Of a DNA stretch of 64,000 nt, positions 34,121 through 43,677 are shown one piece after another. The translations under genes and the position numbers were made by a program. The stretch is from Paenibacillus ferrarius (GTDB taxonomy: Bacteria > Bacillota > Bacilli > Paenibacillales > NBRC-103111). The DNA lies in contig NZ_MBTG01000023.1 of assembly GCF_002027705.1 (NCBI RefSeq), positions 62,001 to 126,000 on the forward strand. Reading direction: 5' to 3'. Positions within the stretch are counted from its first letter, which is position 1. Every line of letters starts with the position of its first letter. Under the pieces are notes generated by a model. The model saw only the letters and a list, made by a program, of their open reading frames with translations, searched no databases and was not told where the DNA came from.

Positions 34121-34129
34121 TCGGACGCC

Positions 34130-34405
34130 CTAAATCTTCTCCTCACGTAATACGGCATTGAGTGATCCCCCAGGTAATTTCAAAATTGTCATTACTTCAG
34201 ACCTATGATAATAATTTTCTAAGTTTATACTCAATTTCTCTTTCAATAATTCGATGTGCTGACGCTTATAGAAAACCCGAGCTATTGTAAAGGTAACCGA
34301 AGTAACTATTCCTTTTTTTACTGCCGCAGCTAGTTGTAGTCCTGTCAATCCATACTTGTTATAAGCGTCCTCCCTTGAAATAAAGTCATCCAAAAATTGA
34401 TTCAA
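34130..34405 (-). CDS. Small putative DNA-binding protein
   Basis: A 91-residue protein. ISREDAYNKYGLTGLQLAAAVKKGIVTSV resembles a helix-turn-helix of the MerR/excisionase (HTH_17) kind, followed by a wing-like VFYKRQHIELLKEKL. A second similar unit may begin at YYHRSEVMTILKLPGGSLNAVL. The upstream TTG start has AGGAG immediately adjacent, too close, so the true start is unclear. It may regulate the island or be a leftover of a mobile element. Confidence 0.5.
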   Translation of the reverse strand: MNQFLDDFISREDAYNKYGLTGLQLAAAVKKGIVTSVTFTIARVFYKRQHIELLKEKLSINLENYYHRSEVMTILKLPGGSLNAVLREEKI

Positions 34406-34461
34406 GCTCCTTCGACTTATAAAATAAATCTGGTTGTTTACAAATTAACCCATATAATAAA

Positions 34462-34498
34462 ATCTGTGCTCAATGCAAAGTTCGCATTGAGCACAGAT
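34462..34498 (-). terminator. Perfect 15-bp hairpin at the island's right edge
   Basis: ATCTGTGCTCAATGC (34462-34476) pairs perfectly with GCATTGAGCACAGAT (34484-34498). On the minus strand TTTTATTATA follows, so it works leftward, insulating the island genes from the truncated DUF72 gene. Confidence 0.85.
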
Positions 34499-34524
34499 AA
34501 ATTAAGACTTCCACCCCACTTAAC

Positions 34525-34680
34525 TCACATTAATTTAATAACAACCCACCGTCCCCATATGGCATAAAAAGAGCTATCCAGCTCCACAATGGGAAAGTGT
34601 GCGCCGTACTCTCTCAGCTTTCCCTTGCTGCCGCCCAGCTCATGGTCCCCCCAACCGGCTAGACCGATGTTAATCATCAT
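34525..34680 (-). pseudogene. Truncated DUF72 (YunF-like) gene, first about 41 codons
   Basis: From ATG 34680 or 34677, behind a perfect GGGAGGAGG site, the frame reads INIGLAGWGDHELGG, then KLREYGAHFPIVELDSSFYAI: the conserved N-terminus of DUF72 proteins, normally about 270-290 residues. After codon 41 (about 34558) similarity stops, and ten unrelated codons lead to TGA 34525. The remainder of the gene is not found in the window. The break coincides with the switch to AT-rich island DNA, so the island's arrival or a linked deletion probably cut it. Confidence 0.8.
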
Positions 34681-34759
34681 AAATCCTCCTCCCAAATTTC
34701 ATCTATTTCTCAGAAAAGTAAGATATATTATTCCTATCTTGACAAAGGAGGGGATCACA

Positions 34760-35308
34760 ATGCAACTCTTTAACTCATTAACAAAAAAAATGTCATGGAT
34801 CCCTCAGAAAGAACGTATATGGGTACTAGTTGCAATATCGGCATCCTTCCTGCTTGTAGTATGGCAATTATGGAGCCTGCTGCATCTTCCAACCGCTGCT
34901 TTGCACGACCGCCGATTCGAGCACACGTTTAAAAATTACGGCTCGAATGCAAGATTGGCGCTGTTTTTCGTGCTGGCCAATTATGTGCTGGCTGCTATTA
35001 TCAAACAACGTGTATGGGATCGATGGAGTTACTTGAAAAAGGGGATCGTCACTTTGCTTCGGTACGTAAAACGATGGCATACCCCTGCTGCTATAATTGC
35101 GATCTCCCTAATTGTCCTTCATGTTGTCGCCGTCTTCCTGTATGGATTTAAATGGGACTTCAATAATATCAGCGGGCTCCTTGCGCTCCTGGTCCTGCTC
35201 CCGGTGCCAGTTTCCGGCTTGTTTCGCTACAAACGAATAGACCGCAAGTGGCATATGCGGTCCGGCTTGGCCTTTGCTGTGTTATTTTTGATTCATGCTT
35301 TCTTATAA
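34760..35308 (+). CDS. Small multi-span membrane protein, possibly haem-binding
   Basis: A 182-residue protein from ATG 34760, with AAAGGAGGGG 8 nt upstream. It has four to five hydrophobic spans. Histidines sit within or at the ends of spans: IVLHVVAVFLYG, then RKWHMRSGLAFAVLFLIHAFL at the very C-terminus. That spacing recalls cytochrome b561/ferric-reductase-like membrane domains. No flavin or NAD domain is attached. It is divergent from the truncated DUF72 gene. The family call is tentative. Confidence 0.7.
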   Translation: MQLFNSLTKKMSWIPQKERIWVLVAISASFLLVVWQLWSLLHLPTAALHDRRFEHTFKNYGSNARLALFFVLANYVLAAIIKQRVWDRWSYLKKGIVTLLRYVKRWHTPAAIIAISLIVLHVVAVFLYGFKWDFNNISGLLALLVLLPVPVSGLFRYKRIDRKWHMRSGLAFAVLFLIHAFL

Positions 35309-35493
35309 GCAGAAGCGTCGGGGAAATTCCTTTATGAGCCTTGGTCCACTGCTTAACCCATGCGTGGATTCTGCATGCCAGGAAGTGTCTGACTGGATAA
35401 TTTCTTCGCGTGCTGAGACGGCCTTTTGGCAGGCTCTGGGCACTTTTGCGGGGACTATGCCTGCTTCCCCAGCCGAGACGGCCCCTTCCACCC

Positions 35494-35532
35494 AAAAAAG
35501 AAGCAAGCCTGCTAAATATCCAGCAGGCTTGC
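35494..35532 (-). terminator. Terminator of the glycosidase operon
   Basis: GCAAGCCTGCT (35503-35513) pairs perfectly with AGCAGGCTTGC (35522-35532). On the minus strand TTCTTTTTT follows. Confidence 0.9.
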
Positions 35533-35545
35533 CTCCATATCTACT

Positions 35546-37855
35546 CTAGCCAACAACTTGATAAATCTTGCCGCTCTGCACCTTGAAGCTCGTTAGCAAT
35601 CCTCCGCCGGAGCTCGCGATCTCTTGTCCATCCACCATCACGACAACTGGTGATTGGGTGCGCACGGTACAAATGCCATCCCCTGCTGCATGGATTGCTG
35701 CTTCGGTTAATTGTCCCTTGTTCCAAGCTAGATCCACTTCGTAGCCACCGCGCGCTCTTAATCCTTTGATGTAGCCAGTCTCCCAGACACTCGGCAAGGC
35801 TGGCAGCAGGTTAAGCTCGCCCATGTGGCTCTGAAGCAGCATCTCGGCAATGCCCGCTGTCGCTCCAAAGTTTCCATCAATCTGGAAAGGCGGATGCGCA
35901 TCAAATAAATTCACATACGTGGATTTCTCAAACAGATTCATCACATAAGCGAAAGCAGAGTCCCCATCGCCTAGACGGGCGAACATGTTGATAATCCAAG
36001 CGCAGCTCCAGCCCGTATGGCCTCCGCCGTTATCAAGCCTTCGACGCAAAGTCAGCTTCGCTGCTTCAGCCAGCTTCGGTGTCGCATGAAGGTCAATCTG
36101 ATTGCCAGGATGAAGCGCAAATAAGTGGGAGATATGCCGATGGCCCGGATCAACCTCTTCATAATCCTCGCGCCATTCCATCAGCTGGCCATTGGCTCCT
36201 ACCTGAGGCTGCGGAAGTTTCCCCATTCGCTCAGACAACTGATCGCGGAAGTCTGCATCGCATTGCAATAGTTGGCTGCTTTGGATACATGCTTCAAATA
36301 AGGCATGCACAATTTGCGTATCCATAGACGGCCCCATACATAGCGCACCTTTACCGCCGTTTGGCAGAAGGAAGCTGTTTTCAGGGGAAATGGAAGGTCC
36401 TGTAACCCAAGTTCCATCAGGAGCTTCTGTCAGATAGTCCACAAAAAATTCTGCTGCTTCTTTCAAAATGGGGTAAGCCCGCTCGCGCAGAAAGTCCTCA
36501 TCCTTGGTATAGGCATAATGCTCCCATACATGCAGGCTGAGCCAAGCGGCTCCCATCGGCCAGATTACACTGGTCGGCAAAATCCCTTCCGGTCTGGTTT
36601 CGGCCCAAATGTTTGTATTATGGTGAGCGACAAACCCGCCGCAGCCATAAAGCGTTCTTGCCGTTATTCGCCCCTTGATCCGCATCCTGTCAATGAGCTC
36701 GAACAACGGTTCATGGCATTCGGATAATCCGCATACCTCGACAGGCCAATAGTTCATTTGTGTATTGATATTAATCGTATATTTAGACTCCCACGGTGGG
36801 GTAAAGCTTTCATTCCAGATCCCCTGTAGATTGGATGGGAGGCTGCCGGGACGGGAACTGGCAATCGTCAAATAACGGCCATACTGAAAATACAACTCCG
36901 TCAGCATTCTTCCATGCTCCTGACTGCCTCCTTCAACGGCCTTCAGCAGCTCATCAGTTGGAATAGACGCTGCTGCCTCCACCGAAGAAGACAAACCAAA
37001 CTGTACGCGTTGGTACAAGGAACAGTAATCCTCTATATGCCTTTGCTTCAATTCCGAGTAGGTATAGGCTGAGGCCTTTTGAAGCTGCAACAAGCTTGCT
37101 GCCTTCGGATCGGGCTCGCGGAAGGAACTATTTGCGGCAAACAGCAGGGTCACTTCGGAAGCGCCTTCCACGGAAATGAAATCACCAATCGTCTGTATGA
37201 CTCCGTCAGCAGCTGTTGCCTTCAGGATACCGGAGAAGGTCACGCCATCCTTGCCGCATTCCCCGTTCATGACAACACTGTCTGTGGAAAGCGCATAACT
37301 CTCCCCTTCAAAAGGGCGCCGATTCAAATTCACACTGAAGGTAAGACCGCCCGGCTTGCTGCAAGTCAAATGAATCGACATAACCTGATCGGGATAGCTT
37401 GTAAATAGTTCCCGGCTATAGCTTGTATCGCCAACCTTGAAGGTTGTCCGTGCTACGCCTGTTTGCAAGTCCAACTCACGATGATAGGAATGAACTTCCC
37501 CTTGAAGATCACTGAAAAATAGCTTCATCTCCCCAAGAGGCTGATACGGATTATAGTATTTCGGCGAAGAAAACAGGGACATTCGTGCTAGATACGTTGC
37601 CTTCTGCACATCGCCGTCAAAAAGCAGCTTGCGAATTTCCGGGAGATATTGCGGTGCGTCCGGATTTTCACCTTCCTTTGGCCCACCATACCAGATCGAA
37701 TCCTCGTTAAGCTGAATTTTCTCCTCCGCAACGCTGCCGAAAATCATTCCGCCTAAACGACCGTTGCCAATCGGCAAGGCATCCGACCACTGACTCGCTG
37801 GCTGGCGGTACCATAATTTCAGATGTTGAGTTTCCTCAGAATTATGATTTCCCAT
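35546..37855 (-). CDS. Glycoside hydrolase family 95 (alpha-fucosidase/galactosidase)
   Basis: A 769-residue enzyme without signal peptide, so cytoplasmic. The N-terminal beta domain opens [24 protein letters not shown] and [11 protein letters not shown], both strong GH95 signatures. The (alpha/alpha)6 barrel includes [10 protein letters not shown]-like [27 protein letters not shown] and [19 protein letters not shown]95 enzymes release terminal alpha-L-fucose or alpha-L-galactose by inversion. It is the last gene of a three-gene glycosidase operon (12-bp gaps), which implies a branched, uronic-acid-containing oligosaccharide as substrate. Confidence 0.93.
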   Translation of the reverse strand: MGNHNSEETQHLKLWYRQPASQWSDALPIGNGRLGGMIFGSVAEEKIQLNEDSIWYGGPKEGENPDAPQYLPEIRKLLFDGDVQKATYLARMSLFSSPKYYNPYQPLGEMKLFFSDLQGEVHSYHRELDLQTGVARTTFKVGDTSYSRELFTSYPDQVMSIHLTCSKPGGLTFSVNLNRRPFEGESYALSTDSVVMNGECGKDGVTFSGILKATAADGVIQTIGDFISVEGASEVTLLFAANSSFREPDPKAASLLQLQKASAYTYSELKQRHIEDYCSLYQRVQFGLSSSVEAAASIPTDELLKAVEGGSQEHGRMLTELYFQYGRYLTIASSRPGSLPSNLQGIWNESFTPPWESKYTININTQMNYWPVEVCGLSECHEPLFELIDRMRIKGRITARTLYGCGGFVAHHNTNIWAETRPEGILPTSVIWPMGAAWLSLHVWEHYAYTKDEDFLRERAYPILKEAAEFFVDYLTEAPDGTWVTGPSISPENSFLLPNGGKGALCMGPSMDTQIVHALFEACIQSSQLLQCDADFRDQLSERMGKLPQPQVGANGQLMEWREDYEEVDPGHRHISHLFALHPGNQIDLHATPKLAEAAKLTLRRRLDNGGGHTGWSCAWIINMFARLGDGDSAFAYVMNLFEKSTYVNLFDAHPPFQIDGNFGATAGIAEMLLQSHMGELNLLPALPSVWETGYIKGLRARGGYEVDLAWNKGQLTEAAIHAAGDGICTVRTQSPVVVMVDGQEIASSGGGLLTSFKVQSGKIYQVVG

Positions 37856-37867
37856 AAATCCCCCTCG

Positions 37868-40276
37868 TCAAATTAATTGGCCATATTTAGGAAGCATCAC
37901 CATTGCAGTCTTCAAGCCATCAGAGGTAACCGCTGCACTTCCTTCAGCATCTTCCCGACATTCAACATAAATCCCTGCCCGCCCGTTAGCTAGCTGAACA
38001 TACCGGCTTCCAAGCGCAGTGCCAAGGTTATCCAGCAATCGCCCTTCTCCGGATACGGAAAAACGAACGAAATTGGACGCATCAGGACAGTAGACCTGAT
38101 TCACGTCGTAAGCTTTGGCCTCTAAGAACACCTTATTTTCCGATAGCCTAGTAGCTGTGAGCTGCAAATTGTTGGGCGAGAGCCATTTCTCCACTTGATA
38201 TTCCCAGCTTACCTCATCCATGACCACTACATCATCTTTGCGGGCAACGACCTTCAGGCGGTTGACTCCTTCGGAAAGCTCAATATCCCAACGAAGACCC
38301 GCACAAGGGAAATTCTGCGAATCCCTCAATTTGATGCCTTGGCTGACCCCATCCACGAACAATTCTGCCTCCGGACAGTTGGAATACACACGCACCCGCT
38401 TCTTCTCGCCAGGCTGACCCCATCGGACGTTCCACGAGTGTCCATAGATTCTCACCATCGGCTCTTTGCTCCAATAGGATTGGAAAACGTAGAAGGCATC
38501 TTTCTTCGTAAAATCCCGCTCTACTACGCCCTTTTGATTGACGTAGGGGACAGGATTATCCGGACGGACTGGTGTAGAGAAATCCTTGAACACCCATTGA
38601 GCCGTACCCGTCAACCACTCCATGGTTTCCTGTGACTTCAGATGCCAATCCACAAGATCGCAGAAATACGTTTCCGACCAGTCTCCCAGAACAGATACCC
38701 TCGGCTCTCCCCCAGACATCAGGAAGTCGCCGTCACGCTCCTCTGCGGTTGATCCTTCCGTTATATCTCTGAACCCGGTATACGGCTTCTCGACATGCCG
38801 TCCAGCCATATTGTCCGCGCCCCATTCCATATGGAAGAATCGGTCGGTATTCTCGAACTCATTGCGGCTGTACGTTTCATATTGAGTATAAATGCCACGA
38901 TACCAACCTGCCCAAATCGATGGCGAGTACACGTCTACAATATCTTTGCAAAACTCACAACGACGAATAGCGGTTACACGCTGAGGATCGTGTTCATGTG
39001 CATAATCATGAAGCTCCTTCATGAACGAGCGGATTGCATCTTTATCAAAATAAGTGAAGTCGCCTTCCCAATCGTTTTCATTCCCTAATCCCCACAGGAT
39101 AATTGAAGGATGATTATAATGCTGATCAATCATCGCTTCCAGCATATCCTTGCTTTGCTTCTGATAGTCCTGATTGCCAAGGCCACCCCTGCACCAAGGA
39201 ATCTCCTCCCAGACGAGCAAACCCAACTCATCGCATAAGTCCAAGGCCAATGCGGACTGTTGATAGTGGCCCAACCGGACAAAATTGGCCCCCATCTCTT
39301 TAATCAACAGCAGTTCGGTGCGAATCATTTCATCCGTCATGGCGCCGCCTACACCGGCATGATCCTCATGGCGCTGAGTACCGTTCAGCAGCAGCCTTTT
39401 GCCATTCAGCGTAAAAGGACCCTTTTTCATAAATTCAAAGTAACGGACACCAAAACGCTCCGTCAGTTCAGTTGCCCCATGAACGCTTTCAAGGAGAACG
39501 GTGCATGTATATAAAGCCGGATGGTCAGGCCCCCATAAAGCAGGAGTCTGAATCACCTTCAGGGCTGTCTCTCTCATCCCCTGCCAAGGCTCACAAATCT
39601 CTTCAACACGAGCTATTTCTTGACCTTGCGGATTTCGTAAAAGCGTAGTTATCTTCAACTTCTCCGCAGAGTTCATTGGGTTATATAGTCTGGCGTTCAC
39701 CTGAATTCGGGCCTGTTGCTCAGAAACCTCGCTAACCTTAACATGGACCCGATCCAAAGAGATCTGGGGCACATACATCAGATGCACATTCCTGTACAGG
39801 CCTCCGTACAAATTAAAATCGCTGATATCTGAGGGTATCGTTTGCAGATCACGGGAATTATCCGCTTCAACAGCAAGCGGCGTACATGCATGGTAAAGCG
39901 GATTCCCCTTCACACGCTCCGAGGCTTCTGTGATATCTACGCAAAATTCATCGTAGCCCCCAACATGTCTATGGATCAGCTCATCAAACACATAGATCGC
40001 TGCCTTTTGCCCTACGCCTTCGAAGCGAAGCCGTGTCCGGCCTCCGGGATACGGATTTCTAAGCTCGAGCTTATGGCGATACCAGCCCGGTCCTTGATAA
40101 TATTTCACATCGGGATCGACGGTGTCTGCGCTGTTATAACAATGAGGAAGCGTGACCGTTTCCCAGGGTAAATGATAAAAGCTGTTCGGCAGCTTTTCTT
40201 CGCGCCAGACTTCCCAAGCGCCCCCCAAGCTGCCTTTATAATGCTCCCAGCCTTCTACAAGCTTGATCGATTTCAT
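37868..40276 (-). CDS. Glycoside hydrolase family 2 (beta-galactosidase/glucuronidase type)
   Basis: An 802-residue cytoplasmic enzyme: N-terminal jelly-roll (about 1-170), Ig-like domain (171-280), TIM barrel (281-600), and C-terminal beta domains including a DUF4982-like segment. The acid/base is E400 (LGNEND) and the nucleophile E484 (FHMEWG). Linkage specificity within GH2 cannot be read with confidence. Its operon mates GH88 and GH95 suggest it removes a beta-galactosyl or beta-glucuronyl residue from the same oligosaccharide. Confidence 0.92.
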   Translation of the reverse strand: MKSIKLVEGWEHYKGSLGGAWEVWREEKLPNSFYHLPWETVTLPHCYNSADTVDPDVKYYQGPGWYRHKLELRNPYPGGRTRLRFEGVGQKAAIYVFDELIHRHVGGYDEFCVDITEASERVKGNPLYHACTPLAVEADNSRDLQTIPSDISDFNLYGGLYRNVHLMYVPQISLDRVHVKVSEVSEQQARIQVNARLYNPMNSAEKLKITTLLRNPQGQEIARVEEICEPWQGMRETALKVIQTPALWGPDHPALYTCTVLLESVHGATELTERFGVRYFEFMKKGPFTLNGKRLLLNGTQRHEDHAGVGGAMTDEMIRTELLLIKEMGANFVRLGHYQQSALALDLCDELGLLVWEEIPWCRGGLGNQDYQKQSKDMLEAMIDQHYNHPSIILWGLGNENDWEGDFTYFDKDAIRSFMKELHDYAHEHDPQRVTAIRRCEFCKDIVDVYSPSIWAGWYRGIYTQYETYSRNEFENTDRFFHMEWGADNMAGRHVEKPYTGFRDITEGSTAEERDGDFLMSGGEPRVSVLGDWSETYFCDLVDWHLKSQETMEWLTGTAQWVFKDFSTPVRPDNPVPYVNQKGVVERDFTKKDAFYVFQSYWSKEPMVRIYGHSWNVRWGQPGEKKRVRVYSNCPEAELFVDGVSQGIKLRDSQNFPCAGLRWDIELSEGVNRLKVVARKDDVVVMDEVSWEYQVEKWLSPNNLQLTATRLSENKVFLEAKAYDVNQVYCPDASNFVRFSVSGEGRLLDNLGTALGSRYVQLANGRAGIYVECREDAEGSAAVTSDGLKTAMVMLPKYGQLI

Positions 40277-40288
40277 GATGACCCTCCG

Positions 40289-41449
40289 TTAAAAAATTCT
40301 GTTTTTCCAGCCAAGCAGCTTGGCCAGCGTCTCTACATAGTAGTAATCACCATAGATGAGCGATACATCGATATTGGAATCGGCAGGCTTGTTGCCAGTG
40401 CCGCAAGTAAGAATAGCTTCGTAATCAGGTTTGTCCCACACCCCATAGTGGCGAGTGAGTCCAAGCATGATTCTCTCCGCTGCTTCCCGATAAGGACGAC
40501 CTTGCACAGGAGGCAGCGCATCTGCCAGCTCCAGCAAGCCCGAAGCCGCACAGGAGCCTGCGGAAGTATCACGCGGTTCGTCCACAAGCGACTCTGCCGC
40601 ACGGAAGTCCCAATGAGGGACGGAATCCTCTGGCAGCATCGCTAGGAAATAATGAGCTACCCGTTGAGCTGCATGCAAATACTTCTTATCTTGGGTATAA
40701 CGGTAGGTATTCGCCATGCCGTGCAGCGCCCAAGCAGCTCCTCGGCTCCAACTAGAATCCGGTCCAGCTCCCTGACCGCCAAGTGATTCGATAACCTCAC
40801 CTGTATAAGGATCAAAGCTTACTATATGATTAACGGAACCGTCTGGACGTATAAAATGCTCCACAACGGTATCGGCATGAGCTCTGGCAATCATGTCAAA
40901 TCGCGGGTCCTTGATTTCCTCGGCTGCCCAGAATAGAAGAGAGAGATTCATGGAGCTATCCACGATGGACCAACCAGTTTTATCTTGATTCCAAGCGCGC
41001 AGGAACTTGCCAGCCATGTTATAACGTCCCGCCAAGAAATTGGCAGCTGCCAAGCCGCGTCTTCGGCCCGCTTGATCCCCGGTCAGCTTATATTTCACGA
41101 CAGCGGTAGGCAAATATTGAAAACCGACATCATGATGAAAATTATTGTCCTGAACGGATTTTTGCTCAAATCGCTCATCCCAGCTCCAAGCTTTCTCGCG
41201 GTAATGCGGCTTTCCTGTCAGATCGTACATAATCCACAAGATGCCCGGCCAAAAGCCCGCAGTCCACCAATCGTGACGCATATCATCGTATTTACCTGTA
41301 TCAGGAGGAGCCACATGCGGCGATTTGTCACCGATCTGAATGATCATTTGGTCCACCTTAGCTTGCATCGCTTCCCACAGCGACGGCATGATTTCCTGCC
41401 AAGTCCCCTCTTGCAATCGCTTACTCAATTCCTTATTATTCATCCTCAT
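40289..41449 (-). CDS. Glycoside hydrolase family 88, unsaturated glucuronyl hydrolase
   Basis: A 386-residue enzyme of the (alpha/alpha)6 barrel type. The two family aspartates are D107 (NNFHHDVGF) and D164 (SIVDSSMNL), matching D88 and D149 of the Bacillus GL1 enzyme; the WSRGAAWALHG motif is also present. It hydrolyses the 4,5-unsaturated uronyl residue left by polysaccharide lyases, so the substrate chain has first been cut by a lyase (none in this window). No signal peptide. First gene of the operon, divergent from an AraC regulator. Confidence 0.93.
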   Translation of the reverse strand: MRMNNKELSKRLQEGTWQEIMPSLWEAMQAKVDQMIIQIGDKSPHVAPPDTGKYDDMRHDWWTAGFWPGILWIMYDLTGKPHYREKAWSWDERFEQKSVQDNNFHHDVGFQYLPTAVVKYKLTGDQAGRRRGLAAANFLAGRYNMAGKFLRAWNQDKTGWSIVDSSMNLSLLFWAAEEIKDPRFDMIARAHADTVVEHFIRPDGSVNHIVSFDPYTGEVIESLGGQGAGPDSSWSRGAAWALHGMANTYRYTQDKKYLHAAQRVAHYFLAMLPEDSVPHWDFRAAESLVDEPRDTSAGSCAASGLLELADALPPVQGRPYREAAERIMLGLTRHYGVWDKPDYEAILTCGTGNKPADSNIDVSLIYGDYYYVETLAKLLGWKNRIF

Positions 41450-41579
41450 AGCCTCCTCGGATTAACTGCTCCATATAAGATTCTTCTTACAGGATAGCTT
41501 AACAAATCCAGAAGCCTTTATGTTTGGTCTGGTTATGATAAAATGTTGTTATATTACGATTTTCCAATGAGGTTCTTCC

Positions 41580-42446
41580 ATGAAAATTCTCAATTACTTA
41601 AATTTGAACCAGCACCCGATACAGTGCTCTTATAGCTTCGACCGAACGCATGATTTCAAAGAAATCTATCACGCTCATCAAGGCATGGAACTGCTGTACG
41701 TTCACGAAGGACAAATCAGGGTCATCATGAACCAACAGATTTTCGACTTAAAGCCCGGCGATTTGGTGTATTTCCAGCCTTTCCAGCTTCACCGCATTCA
41801 ATTGAAGCTGGAAGATGATTCCCGTTATGTGCGAACCTTATTCGTATTTGAGCCGTCAGCGATTGAACGTTATGTGGCTCCGTTTCCTGCGCTGCTCGCT
41901 TTTTTCCATCGACTGTGGAAAGAACCTTTGCATATGCAGGTATTCACACATCTGCCTCAGGAACTAACGCTCCGCAAGCTGAACGACTTCAAGAATCGAA
42001 TGGACCATGCTTCAACAGAGCAGCTTCTGGAAGAACAGGCGTTATGTCTGCTTGAGCTGCTTCACCACCTCAAAGCCTTTGAGGACACTTCGCTGCAGTC
42101 CCCGCCGCCGAACAGGCCCAGCTCCTTCGTTGCCAAACAAGTGATGGAATGGCTGGAAGAGCATTACAGCGATGATTTCCAATTGAATCAATTAGCCAAA
42201 GCGATTCATCTTTCACCGAATTATGTATCCGCTGTCTTCCGGCAAACGATTGGTACAACCATTACCGAATACTTGACCGCCCTCCGAATCCGTCAGGCTT
42301 GCTGGCTGCTCAAGACCAGCAGTTTGAGCATAGAGGAGATCGGCCGTTCTATCGGCTTGCACAACGCTTCCTACTTTTCTCAAATGTTCAAGAAGCACGT
42401 CGGCCTTAGTCCCTACCGTTACAAGAATATCTCCTCCAAAGGATAG
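41580..42446 (+). CDS. AraC-family regulator of the glycosidase operon
   Basis: A 288-residue protein. The N-terminal cupin (about 20-100; HQGMELLYVHEGQIRVI, LKPGDLVYFQPFQLHRI) should bind sugar. The C-terminal domain has two helix-turn-helix motifs (FQLNQLAKAIHLSPNYVSAVFR; IEEIGRSIGLHNASYFSQMFKK). It is divergent from GH88-GH2-GH95 across 130 bp and is the obvious activator. Confidence 0.92.
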   Translation: MKILNYLNLNQHPIQCSYSFDRTHDFKEIYHAHQGMELLYVHEGQIRVIMNQQIFDLKPGDLVYFQPFQLHRIQLKLEDDSRYVRTLFVFEPSAIERYVAPFPALLAFFHRLWKEPLHMQVFTHLPQELTLRKLNDFKNRMDHASTEQLLEEQALCLLELLHHLKAFEDTSLQSPPPNRPSSFVAKQVMEWLEEHYSDDFQLNQLAKAIHLSPNYVSAVFRQTIGTTITEYLTALRIRQACWLLKTSSLSIEEIGRSIGLHNASYFSQMFKKHVGLSPYRYKNISSKG

Positions 42447-42453
42447 TGCTGCG

Positions 42454-43599
42454 ATGACCATTTCGAAATCAAGATCAACCGGACAGACACCAAGCCAGCC
42501 CTTGAGCGCGCGCGCCCTTAACCGGGCCCTTCTCGCTCGGCAATTGCTCTTAAGCCGCTCGGACCTGTCCGTCCGCGAAGCGGTCCGGCATCTCGTCGGC
42601 CTGCAGGCACAGGCTCCCAACCCGCCCTACGTGGCGTTGTGGGCTCGACTGCGGCAGTTCCGGCATGAGGAGCTGTCTGCGCACCTCATGGAGAGAAGCA
42701 TGGTACGCATCGCTCTCATGCGCTCCACCCTCCACCTCATCACGGCAGACGACTGCGTGACGCTGCGCCCGCTCCTGCAGTCGGTGCAGGAGCGAGGCTT
42801 GAAGGGCTCGTTCGGCAAGAAGCTTGCCGGACTGGACCTGGATGCGCTCGCCGCTGCGGGGCGAGCGCTGCTGGAGGCGCAGCCGCTCACCTTCAGTGAG
42901 CTCGGCAAGCGCCTCCAAGCCCTGTGGCCGCATGGCGACGCCACAGCGCTATCCCAAGCGGTGCGCTGCCGCTTGCCGCTTGTTCAGGTGCCGCCGCGCG
43001 GCATCTGGGGCGTCAGCGGACAAGCCGCCCACACGACCGCGGAGGCGTGGCTGGACCGCCCGCTGGCGGAAGATCCAGACCTGGAAGCCATGCTGCTGCG
43101 CTACCTGGCGGCTTTCGGACCTGCATCTGTCAAGGATATGCAGGTCTGGTCCGGCTTGACTCGGCTGCGCGAGGTCGTCGAGCGGCTGCGCCCCAGCCTG
43201 CTCGCTTTCCGCGACGAGCAAGGAAATGAGCTGTTCGACCTTCCGGGTGCCCCTCGGCCGGACCCGGCAACCCCGGCTCCGATGCGCTTCTTATCGGAGT
43301 TCGACAACATGCTCCTGTCTTACGACGATCGCAGCCGCATTCTGCAAGATGACGATAAGCATCTGGTCTTCACAGACAATGGCATCATTCGCGCCACTCT
43401 GCTGGTGGATGGCTTCGTCTGCGGCATTTGGTCCGTGACACAGAAGCGCAAAGCGGCGGATTTAAACATTTCGCTTTTCCGCCCCATCTCGGAGGAGCAG
43501 TTGAATAGCCTCCGAGAAGAAGCAGGGCTGCTATTCAATTTTGTTGCCCCTGATGCGGAAACGAGGGATATTCACCTCACCTATTCCCGAAATTTCTGA
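42454..43599 (+). CDS. Winged-helix protein of the AlkZ/YcaQ-like family
   Basis: A 381-residue protein resembling PF06224 (HTH_42): ARQLLLSRSDLSVREAVRHLVGLQAQAPNPPYVALWARL at the start and FLSEFDNMLLSYDDR later. Some members (AlkZ, YcaQ, AlkX) are DNA glycosylases that unhook crosslinks, recognised by a QxQ motif; here the equivalent GLQAQAP keeps Q-A-Q. It begins 7 bp after the AraC gene, and its GC content is visibly higher than its neighbours', hinting at separate origin. Enzymatic activity is inferred, not certain. Confidence 0.8.
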   Translation: MTISKSRSTGQTPSQPLSARALNRALLARQLLLSRSDLSVREAVRHLVGLQAQAPNPPYVALWARLRQFRHEELSAHLMERSMVRIALMRSTLHLITADDCVTLRPLLQSVQERGLKGSFGKKLAGLDLDALAAAGRALLEAQPLTFSELGKRLQALWPHGDATALSQAVRCRLPLVQVPPRGIWGVSGQAAHTTAEAWLDRPLAEDPDLEAMLLRYLAAFGPASVKDMQVWSGLTRLREVVERLRPSLLAFRDEQGNELFDLPGAPRPDPATPAPMRFLSEFDNMLLSYDDRSRILQDDDKHLVFTDNGIIRATLLVDGFVCGIWSVTQKRKAADLNISLFRPISEEQLNSLREEAGLLFNFVAPDAETRDIHLTYSRNF

Positions 43600-43630
43600 A
43601 CATCCCCTTCATCCTCAGCCTGCAAACACA

Positions 43631-43662
43631 AACAAACCCCAAGGCTGCCCTTGAGGTTTGTT
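43631..43662. terminator. Bidirectional terminator between convergent genes
   Basis: AACAAACC...CAAG and CTTG...GGTTTGTT pair over 12 of 13 positions around a GCTGCC loop. It serves the winged-helix gene and the repeat-protein gene. Confidence 0.8.
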
Positions 43663-43677
43663 CCTGTATGCCTATAA

